Assembly (NCBI GenBank): GCA_016790225.1
Contig: JAEUOZ010000065.1
Span: 54,889-118,888, forward strand
Source: Rubrivivax sp.
GTDB taxonomy: Bacteria; Pseudomonadota; Gammaproteobacteria; Burkholderiales; Burkholderiaceae
Reading direction: 5' to 3'
DNA: 64,000 nt
Shown here: positions 9,981 through 18,845 of the stretch, piece by piece
Layout of the letters: each line of letters begins with the position of its first letter
Position numbering within the stretch: position 1 is the stretch's first letter
Translations under genes and position numbers: made by a program
The notes under the pieces: generated by a model
Database searches by the model: none
Told to the model about the DNA's origin: nothing
The model's input: the letters and a program-made list of their open reading frames with translations, nothing else

Positions 9981-10996
9981 TCAGGGCGTGAGCCTGGCCA
10001 AGCCAGCGCGCAGTTTCTCCGCAACAGCCTCTCGGAGATCGTCTGGCGCCATCACCTCCACTTCCGGCACGTGGCGCAGGATGTCCATGATGAGTTCCCG
10101 AGGGTCGGCATACGGCAGCTCCAAGACCCAACGTCGCGTGTCATCCCAGTGGCCGCGCTGCTGGGCGTGCCACACCTCCGCGGCCACCCACCGGGCGCGT
10201 TCTGCGGAGAACCTCAGGGTCGCCCAGCGGACGTGCCGGCCGGCGAAGATCCCGTAGCCGGCACCCAGTTGAGCGTCGAGTTCCATAGCCGAGACGTCGA
10301 TGGCCGGTTTGTCCAGGACAGCGACCCGCTCGATGGCGTCGACGCTGAAGCTGCGCAGACCCTGGCGCCAGTGGCACCAGGCATCGAGATACCAGTTGTC
10401 GCGGTAGTGGATCAGCCGCTGGGGCGAGACCTCTCGCTGGCTGTTCTCATCGCGGCTTCTGCCGCGGTAGAGGATGTCCAGGCGGTGGCGGCGCAGCAGG
10501 GCCGTACCAACGGCCTGGAAGTGCGGCAGGTGCAGGCGCCTCGCACCCACCGTCTGAACCCGGATGCGCCGCGCCACATCGGCATGCGCCGGCGCACCGG
10601 TGCCCAGAATGCGGCCAAGTCGGTTCATCAGGGGCTCGATGTGGGGGCTGAGCAGCCCTCCGGCATCGAGGTGGGACAGCAGGTGCTGCATGGTCAACAG
10701 CGCGTGCACCTCCTCGGCTGTGAACCACAGCCCAGGCAGCTCGTACTGCGTGCCGGCATGGGCCGATGCGGCATCCAGCCGCCATCCGGCTTGATCCCGA
10801 TCCCACACGACGGGCGCATTCAGTCTGTCCCGCACCATGGCGAGATCGCGCTTCAGGGTGGCCAGCGATACCTCCAGCTCGCGCAGCAGGAAGTCACGCG
10901 TCAGGCAGCGGCCCGAGTCGAGCCACGCCTTCAGCTTGTATAGCCTGTCGGTCTGTGCCGTCGTCTTCTCCCCGCAGCGGCCTTCGTTCGGCTCAA
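9981..10996 (-). CDS. WYL-domain HTH regulator of the cas operon, probably frameshifted near its N-terminus
   Basis: The C-terminal part is a WYL regulator: a wHTH tail (VRDRLNAPVVWDRDQAGWRLD), RLIHYRDNWYLDAWCHWRQGLRSF, and a C-terminal LPYADPRELIMDILRH motif. The first ATG in this frame (10838) lies inside the HTH. Upstream the same frame still encodes TDRLYKLKAWLDSGRCLTRDF and LLRELEVSLATLKRDLA, a DeoR-like HTH, but no ATG, GTG or TTG precedes it before a stop at 11007. A TTG at 10996, six bases after GAAGAG, is in another frame and encodes LSRTKAAAG. One extra base in the four-C run at 10970-10973 would join the two. Location just upstream of cas3 fits a cas regulator. Confidence 0.85.
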
Positions 10997-11455
10997 CCAG
11001 TGCTCTTCACAATGGCACGCTGCTTGTGTGAGGCGATGGTAGTCAGCCATCGGCACAGCGTCATGTAACTTGCTGTTTCTTCGGGGGCTTTGTCGGATTG
11101 CCTGCAACCGCTCAGGTGGGCTGACTCGTGTACGTCCCTCGCAGCGATGCGGTGCAGGCTGTCCGTGCCAGCTTGGCTGGCAGAACATGCAGGCAGTCAC
11201 CTGGGACTTCGGCTCTGCACCTGTTGGCCGGAACATCACGGTGGTCATGCCTCTGGCGCTGCAGCTTGATGAGACCCGCGACGCTGCCATGAGCGGTTTC
11301 ATGCCGATTGAAAGCCGCACTGGCCGGGGCGCGCTGGCCCGCCTGGTCCCGGATCTCGATCTGTCGCGCCTGGCCACGACACCGAGCGCGCGGCGCCCGC
11401 GCCCGCCCACCTAGAATCTGTGGTTTTCACCAGATCCCAAGCACCGGGAATCAGC
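10997..11455. other. Intergenic region between the cas locus and yebC
   Basis: These 459 bases separate the leftward cas operon from the rightward housekeeping block, so both promoters should lie here. An open frame on the plus strand ends at 11414, with possible starts at 11070 and about 11184. It has no family features I recognise. I see no RNA gene or clear terminator. Confidence 0.5.
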
Positions 11456-12181
11456 ATGGCCGGACATTCCAAATGGGCCAATATCCAGCACCGCAAGGGC
11501 CGCCAGGACGAAAAGCGCGGCAAGGCCTGGACGCGGGTGATCCGCGAGATCATGGTCGCGGCGCGGCAGGGTGGGGGTGATGCTTCGGCCAATCCGCGGC
11601 TGCGGCTGGCCATCGACAAGGCCAAGGCGGTGAACCTGCCGGCCGAGACGGTCAAGCGCAACATCGACAAGGCCACGGGCAACCTCGAAGGGGTCAACTA
11701 CGAGGAAATCCGCTACGAGGGCTACGGCATCGGCGGCGCGGCGATCATCGTGGACTGCATGACGGACAACCGCGTGCGCACCGTGGCCGAAGTGCGGCAC
11801 GCCTTCAGCAAGTACGGCGGCAACCTGGGCACCGAAGGCTCGGTTGCCTTCCAGTTCAAGCACTGCGGCCAGATGATCCTGGCGCCCGGCACCAGCGAAG
11901 ACCGCGTGATGGAAGTGGCGCTGGAAGCCGGCGCGGAAGACGTGATCACCGATGACGACGGCGCGATCGAGGTGCTGACCGCGGCGCCGGATTTCGAGGC
12001 CGTCAAGCAGGCGCTGGAAGGCGCCGGCCTGGCGCCCGAGCTGGCCGGCGTGACGATGCGGGCCGAGAACAGCATCGATCTGGCCGGCGAAGACGCCCAG
12101 CGCATGCAGAAGCTGCTGGACGTGCTGGAAGACCTGGACGATGTCCAGGAGGTCTACCACAACGCCTCACTGGACGCCTAG
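11456..12181 (+). CDS. yebC: YebC/PmpR family protein (TACO1-like)
   Basis: The 241-residue protein begins [23 protein letters not shown], the signature of the family; the frame extends 12 codons upstream but this ATG is the conserved start. Members were described as DNA-binding regulators and more recently as ribosome-associated factors that help translate difficult proline stretches. The [14 protein letters not shown] segment and the C-terminal [16 protein letters not shown] are typical. It is followed 6 bp later by purD. Confidence 0.96.
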   Translation: MAGHSKWANIQHRKGRQDEKRGKAWTRVIREIMVAARQGGGDASANPRLRLAIDKAKAVNLPAETVKRNIDKATGNLEGVNYEEIRYEGYGIGGAAIIVDCMTDNRVRTVAEVRHAFSKYGGNLGTEGSVAFQFKHCGQMILAPGTSEDRVMEVALEAGAEDVITDDDGAIEVLTAAPDFEAVKQALEGAGLAPELAGVTMRAENSIDLAGEDAQRMQKLLDVLEDLDDVQEVYHNASLDA

Positions 12182-12187
12182 GGTCCC

Positions 12188-13474
12188 ATGAAGGTCCTGG
12201 TCATCGGCGGCGGCGGGCGCGAACACGCGCTGGCCTGGAAGCTGGCGCAGAGCCCGCGTGTGCAGACCGTCTACGTGGCGCCCGGCAACGGCGGCACGGC
12301 GCTGGATGCCGAGCTGCACAACGTGCCGATCACCGAGCCCGTGGCGCTGGCGGATTTTGTCCAGCGAGAGCGCATCGCGCTGACCGTGGTGGGCCCTGAG
12401 GCACCGCTGGCGGCGGGCGTGGTGGATCTGTTCCGCGCACGCGGCCTGCGCATCTTCGGACCCACGCGGGCCGCGGCGCAGCTGGAAAGCTCCAAGGCCT
12501 TCAGCAAGGCCTTCATGAAGCGCCACGGCATCCCCACCGCGCGCTACGAAAGCTTCACCGATGCGGCCGCTGCGCATGCCCATGTGGCGGCGCAGGGCGC
12601 GCCCATCGTCGTCAAGGCCGATGGCCTGGCCGCCGGCAAGGGCGTGGTGGTGGCGCTCACGCTGGACGAGGCGCACGCCGCCATCGACGACATGCTGGGC
12701 GCCAACCAGCTGGGCGTGCAGCACAACGCCGACGGCGCACGCGTCGTCATCGAGGAATTCATGGCCGGCGAAGAGGCCAGCTTCATCGTGATGAGCGACG
12801 GCCATCATGTGCAGGCGCTGGCCACCAGCCAGGATCACAAGCGCATCGGCGATGGCGATACCGGCCCCAATACCGGCGGCATGGGCGCCTATTCACCGGC
12901 GCCGGTGGTCACGCCCAATGTGCATGCGCGGGTGATGCGCGAGATCATCCAGCCCACCATCGCCGGCATGGCGCGCGAGGGCATGCCCTTCACCGGATTC
13001 CTGTATGCCGGGCTGATGATCGATGGCCAGGGCCGTCCGCGCACGGTGGAGTTCAATGCCCGGCTGGGCGACCCCGAGGCGCAGGTTCTGCTGATGCGGC
13101 TGAAGAGCGATCTCTTCGATCTGCTGATGCACGCCACCGACGGGACGCTGGATCGCGCCACGCTCGATTGGGACCGCCGTACAGCGCTGGGCGTGGTGCT
13201 GGCGGCGCACGGCTACCCGGCAGCGCCGCGCAAGGGCGATGTGGTGCGCGGCGTGCCGCGCGCCACGGCGGACAGCAAGGTGTTCCATGCCGGCACGCAG
13301 CTGGATGCGCAGCGGCAGCTGCTCACCAGCGGCGGGCGCGTGCTGTGCGTCACCGCGCTGGGCGATTCGGCCCTGGCGGCCCAGCAGCGCGCCTACGAGG
13401 TGCTGGAGCCGATCCAGTTCGAAGGTGCGCAGTGGCGGCATGACATCGGGCACCGCGCCATCCGCCCGCGCTGA
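12188..13474 (+). CDS. purD: Phosphoribosylamine-glycine ligase
   Basis: The 428-residue enzyme catalyses the ATP-dependent joining of glycine to phosphoribosylamine, step two of purine synthesis. The opening MKVLVIGGGGREHALAWKLAQS is diagnostic. The ATP-grasp core shows VVKADGLAAGKGVVVA, EEFMAGEEASFIVMSDG, and PNTGGMGAYSPAPV. Metal-binding residues lie in VEFNARLGDPEAQVLL. Length is normal. Confidence 0.98.
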   Translation: MKVLVIGGGGREHALAWKLAQSPRVQTVYVAPGNGGTALDAELHNVPITEPVALADFVQRERIALTVVGPEAPLAAGVVDLFRARGLRIFGPTRAAAQLESSKAFSKAFMKRHGIPTARYESFTDAAAAHAHVAAQGAPIVVKADGLAAGKGVVVALTLDEAHAAIDDMLGANQLGVQHNADGARVVIEEFMAGEEASFIVMSDGHHVQALATSQDHKRIGDGDTGPNTGGMGAYSPAPVVTPNVHARVMREIIQPTIAGMAREGMPFTGFLYAGLMIDGQGRPRTVEFNARLGDPEAQVLLMRLKSDLFDLLMHATDGTLDRATLDWDRRTALGVVLAAHGYPAAPRKGDVVRGVPRATADSKVFHAGTQLDAQRQLLTSGGRVLCVTALGDSALAAQQRAYEVLEPIQFEGAQWRHDIGHRAIRPR

Positions 13475-13540
13475 GCGCTGCGCCTGCCCCGGCGTGCTGC
13501 CAGGCCCCGGCTGCGCCGCCAGAGTCCAACGGAGATCTTC

Positions 13541-14467
13541 ATGAGCATTCAGACCGAGGATGTGCGCAGCTACCTGCTGGATCTGCAGCACCGCATCGTG
13601 CATGCACTGCAGCAGGAGGACGGCCACGAGTTCCTGAGCGACGCCTGGCAGAAGGCGCCGGGCGAGCGGCTGCAGGGCGATGGCCTTTCGCGCCTGGTGG
13701 AAGAGGGCGGCGTGCTGGAACGCGGCGGCTGCAACTTCAGCCACGTGCGCGGCCAGACGCTGCCGCCTTCGGCCACGCAGCACCGGCCGGATCTGGCCGG
13801 CGCGCCGTTCGAGGCCATGGGCGTCTCGCTGGTCATGCACCCGCGCAACCCTTACGTGCCCACGGCGCACATGAACGTGCGCCTGTTTGCCGCGCTGCCG
13901 GCCGGGCGCGAGCCGGTGCTGTGGTTCGGCGGCGGCATGGATCTGACGCCCTATTACGGCTTCGAGGAAGATGCGACGCACTTTCACCGCACCTGCCGCG
14001 ACGCCCTGGCGCCCTTCGGCGCCGAGCTCTACCCGCGCTTCAAGCGCTGGTGCGATGACTACTTCTTCCTCAAGCACCGGCAGGAGCCGCGCGGCGTGGG
14101 CGGCGTGTTCTACGACGACTTCAGCGAGCTGGGCGTGGAGCGCAGCTTTGCGATGACACGCGCCGTGGGCGATGCCTTCATCGATGCCTACCTGCCGCTG
14201 ATCCAGCGCCGCCGCGCCACGCCCTATGGCGAGCGCGAGCGCGATTTCCAGGCCTACCGGCGCGGCCGGTATGTGGAATTCAATCTCGTGTGGGACCGCG
14301 GCACGCTGTTTGGCCTGCAAAGCGGCGGGCGCACCGAGAGCATCCTGATGAGCCTGCCGCCGGTGGTGAGGTGGCGCTACGACTGGCGGCCCGAACCCGG
14401 CACGCCAGAGGCTCGGCTGTATGCGGATTTTCTTCGCCCGCGGGATTGGGCGGACGCGGGTGCCTGA
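13541..14467 (+). CDS. hemF: Oxygen-dependent coproporphyrinogen III oxidase
   Basis: The 308-residue enzyme converts coproporphyrinogen III to protoporphyrinogen IX using oxygen in haem synthesis. Hallmarks include [37 protein letters not shown], and [33 protein letters not shown], here split: the last segment carries the substrate-binding Arg and Gly residues. A ribosome site (GGAG) precedes the ATG. The gene overlaps the nadD start by 8 bp. Confidence 0.97.
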   Translation: MSIQTEDVRSYLLDLQHRIVHALQQEDGHEFLSDAWQKAPGERLQGDGLSRLVEEGGVLERGGCNFSHVRGQTLPPSATQHRPDLAGAPFEAMGVSLVMHPRNPYVPTAHMNVRLFAALPAGREPVLWFGGGMDLTPYYGFEEDATHFHRTCRDALAPFGAELYPRFKRWCDDYFFLKHRQEPRGVGGVFYDDFSELGVERSFAMTRAVGDAFIDAYLPLIQRRRATPYGERERDFQAYRRGRYVEFNLVWDRGTLFGLQSGGRTESILMSLPPVVRWRYDWRPEPGTPEARLYADFLRPRDWADAGA

Positions 14468-15098
14468 CCTTTCACCGCAGCAGCCCGGCGGCGCCAGGCC
14501 GCGCCGCATCGGCCTGTTTGGCGGCAGCTTCGATCCACCGCACCGGGCGCACCTGGCGCTGGCGCGCGCCGCCTTCGCATCCCTGGGCCTGGATGAACTG
14601 CGCTGGCTGCCCGCCGGCCAGCCCTGGCAGAAGCCGCGCGCGCTCAGCGCCGCCGCGCACCGCGAGGCGATGGTGCGTGCCACGATCGAAGGCGAACCGG
14701 GCTTTGTGCTGGAGCGCTGCGAGCTGGAGCGCCAGGGCCCGAGCTACACCATCGACACCGTGGAGCAGCTCGCCCTGCGCGAGCCGACGGCGCAGTGGCT
14801 GCTGATCATCGGCCAGGACCAGCTGGCGCGGCTGCACACCTGGCACCGCTGGCAGGCCCTGCTGCAGCGGGTGCAGCTGGCCGTGGCGGCGCGCGCGGGC
14901 GCGCCCGCCACCGGTGAGGCCGCTGTGCTGCAGAGCCCGTGGCAGACGGTGCCGCTGCCGCCGATGGAGATCTCGTCCACCGACATCCGGCAACGCGTGT
15001 TGCGCGGCGAGCCCATCGCCGATCTGGTGCCACCGGCGGTGGCACGCTATATTGCCCGGCACCACCTCTACCGAAAGGACGCCGCACCGGCGATCTGA
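14460..15098 (+). CDS. nadD: Nicotinate-nucleotide adenylyltransferase
   Basis: The enzyme adenylates nicotinate mononucleotide in NAD synthesis. [18 protein letters not shown] carries the nucleotidyltransferase GxFDPxHxGH-type motif, and the C-terminal [12 protein letters not shown] is the matching ISSTxIR motif. I chose the GTG at 14460, overlapping the hemF stop (212 residues), over the ATG at 14421, which would overlap hemF by 47 bp. The rsfS ATG directly follows its stop codon. Confidence 0.95.
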   Translation: MPDLSPQQPGGARPRRIGLFGGSFDPPHRAHLALARAAFASLGLDELRWLPAGQPWQKPRALSAAAHREAMVRATIEGEPGFVLERCELERQGPSYTIDTVEQLALREPTAQWLLIIGQDQLARLHTWHRWQALLQRVQLAVAARAGAPATGEAAVLQSPWQTVPLPPMEISSTDIRQRVLRGEPIADLVPPAVARYIARHHLYRKDAAPAI

Positions 15099-15830
15099 AT
15101 GGACATCCGCAAGCTGCAACGAGCCATCGTCGACGGGCTCGAAGACGTCAAGGCGCAGAACATCGTCGTCTTCAACACCGAAGCCCTGTCGCCGCTGTTC
15201 GAGCGGGTGATCATCGCCTCGGGCACCAGCAACCGGCAGACCAAGGCACTCGCCGCCAGCGTGCGCGATGCCGTCAAGGGCCTGGGCGAGCCCGTGCCGC
15301 GCATGGAGGGCGAAGAAAACGGCGAATGGATCATCGTGGACTGCGGCGCCGCCGTCGCCCACATCATGCAGCCCACGATCCGCGAGTACTACCACCTCGA
15401 AGAGATCTGGGGCATGAAGCCGGTCAACCTGAAGGCGGCCGTCAAGAAGGCGCGCAGCGGCCTGCCCAAGGCCGAAGAGCCTTTGCCGGCAGCGGCGGCC
15501 CCGGCGCGCAAGCGCAGCGCCAAGACCCCGGCAAAGACGGCTGCCAAGACTTCCGCCAAGACCGCTGCCAAGTCTGCGGCAACGACCCCGGCAAAGTCCC
15601 CGGCAAAGACCCCGGTCAAGGCATCACCCCGGCCCGCGTCCAAGGCGCCCGCCAAAGCCGCCGGCACGCCGGTGCGCCAACGCGCCACCACGGCCGGCCC
15701 GCGCACCGCGGCCAAAACCTCCGGCGCGGGCAGCAGCCCGGCCCGGCCCGCGCCGCGCCGCGTGACGCAGAAGGCGGCCGGCAGTGCGCCGCAGCCGGCG
15801 CGCGTCAAGGCCCGGCCGATGAAGAAGTGA
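15099..15830 (+). CDS. rsfS: Ribosomal silencing factor RsfS with a long Ala/Lys/Pro-rich tail
   Basis: Residues 1-110 are a standard RsfS domain, which binds ribosomal protein L14 and blocks subunit joining: MDIRKLQRAIVDGLEDVKAQNI, IIASGTSNRQTKALA, EWIIVDCGAAVAHIMQPTIREYYHLE(E)IW, here cut. The family is usually about 105-130 residues, but this protein is 243. The extra ~125 residues are low-complexity repeats such as KTPAKTAAKTSAKTAAK, resembling histone H1-like tails. Reading frame and GC content continue without a break, so the tail looks genuine. It is probably disordered and nucleic-acid binding. Confidence 0.94.
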   Translation: MDIRKLQRAIVDGLEDVKAQNIVVFNTEALSPLFERVIIASGTSNRQTKALAASVRDAVKGLGEPVPRMEGEENGEWIIVDCGAAVAHIMQPTIREYYHLEEIWGMKPVNLKAAVKKARSGLPKAEEPLPAAAAPARKRSAKTPAKTAAKTSAKTAAKSAATTPAKSPAKTPVKASPRPASKAPAKAAGTPVRQRATTAGPRTAAKTSGAGSSPARPAPRRVTQKAAGSAPQPARVKARPMKK

Positions 15831-15836
15831 GCGCCG

Positions 15837-16304
15837 GTGCGGCTCACCGTGGCCGCCGTGGGCTTGCGCCAGCCCGATTGGGCGGACGCCGCCTGGGCTG
15901 ACTTTGCCAAGCGCTTTCCGCCGGAGTGCCGGCTGGAGCTGAAGGCCCTCAAAGCCGAGCCGCGCGCCGGCAGGAACGCGGCGCAGTGCATGGCCGCCGA
16001 AGCCCAGCGTTTCGAAGCCGCCTTGCCGCGCGGCGTGCGCCGTGTGGTGCTGGATGAACGCGGCACGCGCCTGAGCACCGCGCAGCTGGCCGAGCGCCTG
16101 CAGTTCTGGCTGGGCGATGGCCGCGATGTCGCGCTGCTGATCGGCGGCCCCGATGGCCTGGATCCGGCGCTCAAGGCCAGCGCGGACGAGACCCTGCGCC
16201 TGTCGGATCTGACCCTGCCGCATGCCCTGGCGCGTGTGATGCTGGCCGAAGCGCTGTACCGCGCCTGGTCCCTGGGTACGGGGCACCCCTACCACCGGGA
16301 ATGA
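15837..16304 (+). CDS. rlmH: 23S rRNA (pseudouridine1915-N3)-methyltransferase
   Basis: The 155-residue SPOUT methyltransferase modifies pseudouridine 1915 of 23S r[16 protein letters not shown] forms the knotted SAM site, [19 protein letters not shown] is the family C-terminal helix, and it ends in GHPYHRE, the conserved tail. It starts at a GTG 6 bp after rsfS, the usual partner. Confidence 0.96.
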   Translation: MRLTVAAVGLRQPDWADAAWADFAKRFPPECRLELKALKAEPRAGRNAAQCMAAEAQRFEAALPRGVRRVVLDERGTRLSTAQLAERLQFWLGDGRDVALLIGGPDGLDPALKASADETLRLSDLTLPHALARVMLAEALYRAWSLGTGHPYHRE

Positions 16305-16362
16305 TGTGACGCGGCGCGCCGCCGCGCAACCGCCCCGCGCGCTGGGCAACAATCGCGGCCTG

Positions 16363-16986
16363 ATGGCCGTGCATGCCTTTGTCTACCTTGCCTCGCAGAG
16401 CCCGCGGCGCGCCCAGCTGCTGCAGCAGATCGGCGTGCGGCACGAGCCGCTGCTGCCCGGCGCCGAAGAAGACGCCGAGCGCCTGGAAGCGCAGCGTGGC
16501 GGCGAGCTGCCGGCCGATTACGTGCAGCGCGTGACGCACGCCAAGCTGGCCGCCGCGCGCCGCCGCCTGCAGCTCCTGGCCCTGCCGCCCGCGCCCATCC
16601 TGTGTGCCGACACCACCGTCGCGCTGGGCCGCCGCCTGCTGGGCAAGCCGGCCGACGCCGAGGAAGCGCGGCAGACGCTGGCCGCGCTGTCGGGCCGCCC
16701 GCACCGCGTGCTGACGGCCGTGGCGGTGTGGACCGGCAGCCGCGCGCTGCGCGCGATGTCGGTCTCGCACGTGCGCTTTGCCTTGCTGCCGGCGCCGGTG
16801 ATCGAAGCCTACGTGGCCAGCGGCGATCCCTTTGGCAAGGCCGGCGCCTATGCCATCCAGGGCCCGCTGGCCGGCTGGATCGATCACATCGAGGGCAGCC
16901 ACTCCGGCATCATGGGCCTGCCCTTGTTCGAGACCACGCGCCTGCTGCAGCAAGCCGGCGTGCGCCTGGCGCTGGCAGGGGTATGA
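16363..16986 (+). CDS. maf: Maf family nucleoside triphosphate pyrophosphatase
   Basis: Maf proteins hydrolyse non-canonical or methylated nucleoside triphosphates. LASQSPRRAQLLQQIG is the phosphate-binding signature. ILCADTTVALG and HRVLTAVAV follow, and GAYAIQGPLAGWIDHIEGSHSG is the typical C-terminal motif. An in-frame GTG at 16306 would add 19 residues without family similarity, so I use the ATG at 16363 (207 residues). Its stop overlaps the start of the next gene. Confidence 0.92.
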   Translation: MAVHAFVYLASQSPRRAQLLQQIGVRHEPLLPGAEEDAERLEAQRGGELPADYVQRVTHAKLAAARRRLQLLALPPAPILCADTTVALGRRLLGKPADAEEARQTLAALSGRPHRVLTAVAVWTGSRALRAMSVSHVRFALLPAPVIEAYVASGDPFGKAGAYAIQGPLAGWIDHIEGSHSGIMGLPLFETTRLLQQAGVRLALAGV

Positions 16987-17873
16987 GGCACGGCCGCTTG
17001 TTCCAGGCCGGGCTTGCCATGGCCATTTCCGGGCTCTTGACCATGACGGATGCACGCGCGATCGACCTGAACGCCTTGTGGGACTACCGCGATCCTGCGG
17101 CCAGCGAAGCCCGCCTGCGCGAGGCGCTGGCCGGCGCGCGCGGCGACGATGCGCTGATCCTGCAGACGCAGATCGCCCGCAGCTTTGGCCTGCGGCGTGA
17201 TTTTGAGCGGGCCCGCGCGCTGCTGCGCGAGATTGAGCCGCAGCTGCCCGGCGCCGGCCCCGAAGCGCGTGTGCGCTACCAGCTGGAGCTGGGCCGCACG
17301 CAGGCCTCGGCCACGCACACGCCGCAGCAGATCACGCCGCAGGCCGCGCAGGCCGCGCGCCAAGCCTTCGAGGCCGCGGCCCGGCTCGCCCGGGAAGCGC
17401 GGCTGGATGCGCTGCAGATCGATGCCATCCACATGATGGCCTTTCTGGATCCGGCGCCGGCCGAGCAGCTGCACTGGGGCCGCGAGGCGCTGGCCGTGGT
17501 GCTGGCCACCGATCAGCCGGCGGCGCGGCGCTGGGAGGCCTCGGTGCGCCACAACATCGGCCTGGCACTGCACGGGCTGGGCCGCCATGCCGAGGCGCTG
17601 CAGGCCTTCGAGGCCTCGCTGGCGCTGCGCGAGCAGGGCAGCAATGCCGAGGCCACGCGCGTGGCGCGATGGATGGTGGCCTGGACGCTGCGCAGCCTGC
17701 AGCGCAGCGATGAAGCGCTGGCGATCCAGCTGCGCCTGGAGCGCGAAGGCCAGGCCGCCGGCCAGCCTGATCCGCATGTCTTTGATGAACTTGCGGCGCT
17801 CTACCGAGCCCTGGGTGACAGCGCGCGCGCCGCGCATTACGCGACACTCGCGCAAACCGCCCGCCAGCGCTGA
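16983..17873 (+). CDS. Exported tetratricopeptide-repeat protein of unknown function
   Basis: The 296-residue protein starts at an ATG overlapping the maf stop. Residues 1-26 look like a cleavable signal peptide (RHGRLFQAGLAMAISGLLTM then ARA). The rest is helical with TPR-like repeats, clearest near HNIGLALHGLGRHAEALQAFEASLALREQ and FDELAALYRALGDSARAAHYATLA, both split here across repeats. No catalytic motif is visible. It is likely a periplasmic scaffold. Confidence 0.75.
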   Translation: MRHGRLFQAGLAMAISGLLTMTDARAIDLNALWDYRDPAASEARLREALAGARGDDALILQTQIARSFGLRRDFERARALLREIEPQLPGAGPEARVRYQLELGRTQASATHTPQQITPQAAQAARQAFEAAARLAREARLDALQIDAIHMMAFLDPAPAEQLHWGREALAVVLATDQPAARRWEASVRHNIGLALHGLGRHAEALQAFEASLALREQGSNAEATRVARWMVAWTLRSLQRSDEALAIQLRLEREGQAAGQPDPHVFDELAALYRALGDSARAAHYATLAQTARQR

Positions 17874-17942
17874 TGGCGCTGTCTTCTGCCCCGCACGGTC
17901 GGCCGTCCGCCCCGGCCGCGTGCCCTTGAGCCAACGCCCTGC

Positions 17943-18764
17943 ATGAACCCACTGGATCTGGATCCCACCGTCATCGCCCTGATGCTCGGCATGGGCTGCG
18001 TGGGCGGCTTCCTGGCGGGCCTGCTGGGCATCGGCGGCGGCATGCTGCTGGTGCCGGCGCTCACCTGGCTGGGCACGCGCCTGGGCATGGCGCCCGACTA
18101 CGGCGTGAAGATGGCCGTGGCCACCTCGCTGGCCACCATCGTCTTCACCTCGGTCTCTTCGGTGCGCGCACACCACCGGCGCGGCGCCGTGCGCTGGGAC
18201 ATCGTCTGGCGCCTGGCCCCCGGCATCGTCATCGGCTCTCTGCTGGGCGCGCAGCTGGTGCGCTGGATCCCCAGCGCGGCGCTGGCGCTGGCCTTCGCGG
18301 TCTTCGTGGGCTACTCGGCCACGCAGATGTTCATCGATCGCAAGCCCAAGCCTTCGCGCCAGCTGCCCGCCGGCGCGGGCATGGCCGGTGCCGGCAGCGG
18401 CATCGGCGTGCTCTCCGCGCTGGTGGGGGCCGGCGGCGGCTTCATCTCGGTGCCCTTCATGGTGTGGTGCAACGTGGCCATCCACAACGCCGTGGCCACC
18501 TCCGCAGCGCTGGGCTTTCCCATCGCGCTGGCCGGCACCGTGGGCCACCTGCTGGCCGGCACGGTGGTGCAGGGCGAGCCGCCCGGCGCCATCGGCTACA
18601 TCCACGTGCCGGCGCTGGTGCTGATCGCCAGCGCCAGCGTGCTGCTGGCGCCGGTGGGCGCCTGGGCCGCGCACCGGCTGAACGTCAAGCAGCTCAAGCG
18701 CGCCTTCGCCGTGCTGCTGTACCTGCTGGCGGCCTACATGACCTGGCGCGCCATCAGCCTGTGA
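17943..18764 (+). CDS. TSUP family permease (TauE/SafE-like)
   Basis: The 273-residue protein has about eight hydrophobic segments. Two repeated glycine-rich motifs, GGFLAGLLGIGGGMLLVP and GVLSALVGAGGGFISVPF, are the TauE/SafE half-repeat signature. Such permeases move sulfite, sulfoacetate or other organic anions; the substrate cannot be told here. It lies between the TPR gene and rng in the same direction. Confidence 0.88.
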   Translation: MNPLDLDPTVIALMLGMGCVGGFLAGLLGIGGGMLLVPALTWLGTRLGMAPDYGVKMAVATSLATIVFTSVSSVRAHHRRGAVRWDIVWRLAPGIVIGSLLGAQLVRWIPSAALALAFAVFVGYSATQMFIDRKPKPSRQLPAGAGMAGAGSGIGVLSALVGAGGGFISVPFMVWCNVAIHNAVATSAALGFPIALAGTVGHLLAGTVVQGEPPGAIGYIHVPALVLIASASVLLAPVGAWAAHRLNVKQLKRAFAVLLYLLAAYMTWRAISL

Positions 18765-18845
18765 GCGCCGCCTGATGCCCGCCCGGCGCGCCTTGCCACC
18801 CCAGCCCTGACGTTTCACCGCAGCCACCCATCCGAGCCCATCGCC

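Noticed and set aside
11070..11414. A 114-codon plus-strand frame before yebC
   Set aside because: No family features, no good ribosome site, and it occupies the promoter gap between two operons. A shorter start near 11184 is no better.
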